Under the pieces are notes generated by a model that saw only the letters and a program-made list of their open reading frames with translations, made no database searches and was not told where the DNA came from. Positions 6,536 through 6,610 of a stretch of 6,610 nucleotides of DNA are shown piece after piece. Source of the stretch: Firm-04 sp045591925 (GTDB lineage Bacteria; Bacillota; Clostridia; Oscillospirales; Ruminococcaceae); contig JAZNTW010000080.1 of NCBI GenBank assembly GCA_045591925.1, forward strand, positions 1 to 6,610. Reading direction: 5' to 3'. Position 1 is the stretch's first letter. Every line of letters starts with the position of its first letter. A program made the position numbers and the translations under genes.

Positions 6536-6577
6536 AAATGTCCTAGATACGCGATTTTCGTCGTATCTAGGACATTT
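6536..6577 (-). terminator. probable tRNA terminator hairpin
   Basis: The 16-base arms 6536-6551 and 6562-6577 are perfect reverse complements, and CGA/TCG inside the 10-base loop can pair too. Read on the minus strand, the stem starts eight bases after the tRNA discriminator base and its far end runs into TTTTTC then TTTTCC, so it fits an intrinsic terminator for the tRNA gene. If crossover takes place inside the tRNA, this terminator belongs to the element and replaces the original one. Confidence 0.8.
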
Positions 6578-6582
6578 CACAA

Positions 6583-6610
6583 AAGCGGAAAGAGAGGGAT
6601 TCGAACCCTC
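6583..6610. other. likely attachment-site junction (attL/attR) in the tRNA 3' end
   Basis: A tyrosine integrase gene faces a tRNA 3' end 220 bp away, with repeat sites between. This is the standard arrangement of an integrated element whose core site is the T-arm and acceptor part of the tRNA. The exact core and crossover cannot be set, because the other junction is not in the window. No direct copy of this stretch occurs at the left end. Confidence 0.65.
6586..6610 (-). tRNA. 3' end of a tRNA gene, probably tRNA-Ser (partial)
   Basis: Read on the minus strand, GAGGG (6610-6606), the T-loop TTCGAAT and CCCTC (6598-6594) form a complete T-arm. TCTTTCC (6593-6587) is the 3' half of the acceptor stem and G6586 the discriminator base. 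The rest of the gene is beyond the window. A G discriminator and this T-arm fit tRNA-Ser best, but the anticodon is not visible. The bases after the discriminator are CTT, so CCA is not encoded here. Confidence 0.85.

Noticed and set aside
1..6610. CRISPR array, insertion-sequence transposase, relaxase or primase.
   Set aside because: I found no regularly spaced repeats, no DDE transposase and no relaxase or primase motif in the translated genes.

Overview
This 6.6-kb window looks like the integrase-proximal end of an integrated mobile element in a Gram-positive-type bacterium. Bacillota is likely, because every confident gene has a strong AGGAGG-like ribosome binding site and the integrase, serine recombinase and terminators are of common Bacillota style. 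A lineage such as Negativicutes or Clostridia is only a guess. The right end of the window enters the 3' end of a tRNA gene, probably tRNA-Ser, on the minus strand. This is the classic target of a tyrosine integrase. The left end of the element is not in the window: I see no second copy of the tRNA 3' end.

Layout from left to right. Bases 1-153 hold a possible 3' end of an unidentified reading frame and a perfect 13-bp inverted repeat that flanks a promoter-like sequence. A resolvase/invertase-type serine recombinase follows (154-795, +). Next is an AT-rich block with an unrecognised 287-residue protein on the minus strand (822-1685). A 278-bp divergent intergenic region (1686-1963) has a perfect TATAAT box and a terminator-like hairpin nested inside a second inverted repeat. 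Then come a 998-residue P-loop ATPase (1964-4960, +), a 77-residue helix-turn-helix protein (5037-5270, +) and a complete tyrosine integrase (5338-6366, +). The last 240 bp carry the integrase terminator, short direct and inverted repeats that may be integrase arm sites, a long hairpin that fits the tRNA terminator, and the tRNA 3' end.

How the genes may work together. The integrase and the small HTH protein form an integration/regulation module next to the attachment site. The large ATPase reads in the same direction with gaps of 76 and 67 bp, so the three may be one transcript. Its C-terminal half carries HerA/FtsK/VirB4-type motifs, with an intact Walker A, Walker B and sensor region. Its N-terminal half looks like a second ATPase-like domain whose P-loop is lost, reminiscent of DUF927/helicase-like proteins of mobile elements. 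Roles in element DNA movement, replication or phage defence are all possible. The sequence alone does not decide, and no relaxase, nuclease or primase is visible. The 287-residue gene differs in base composition and orientation and looks like separately acquired cargo.
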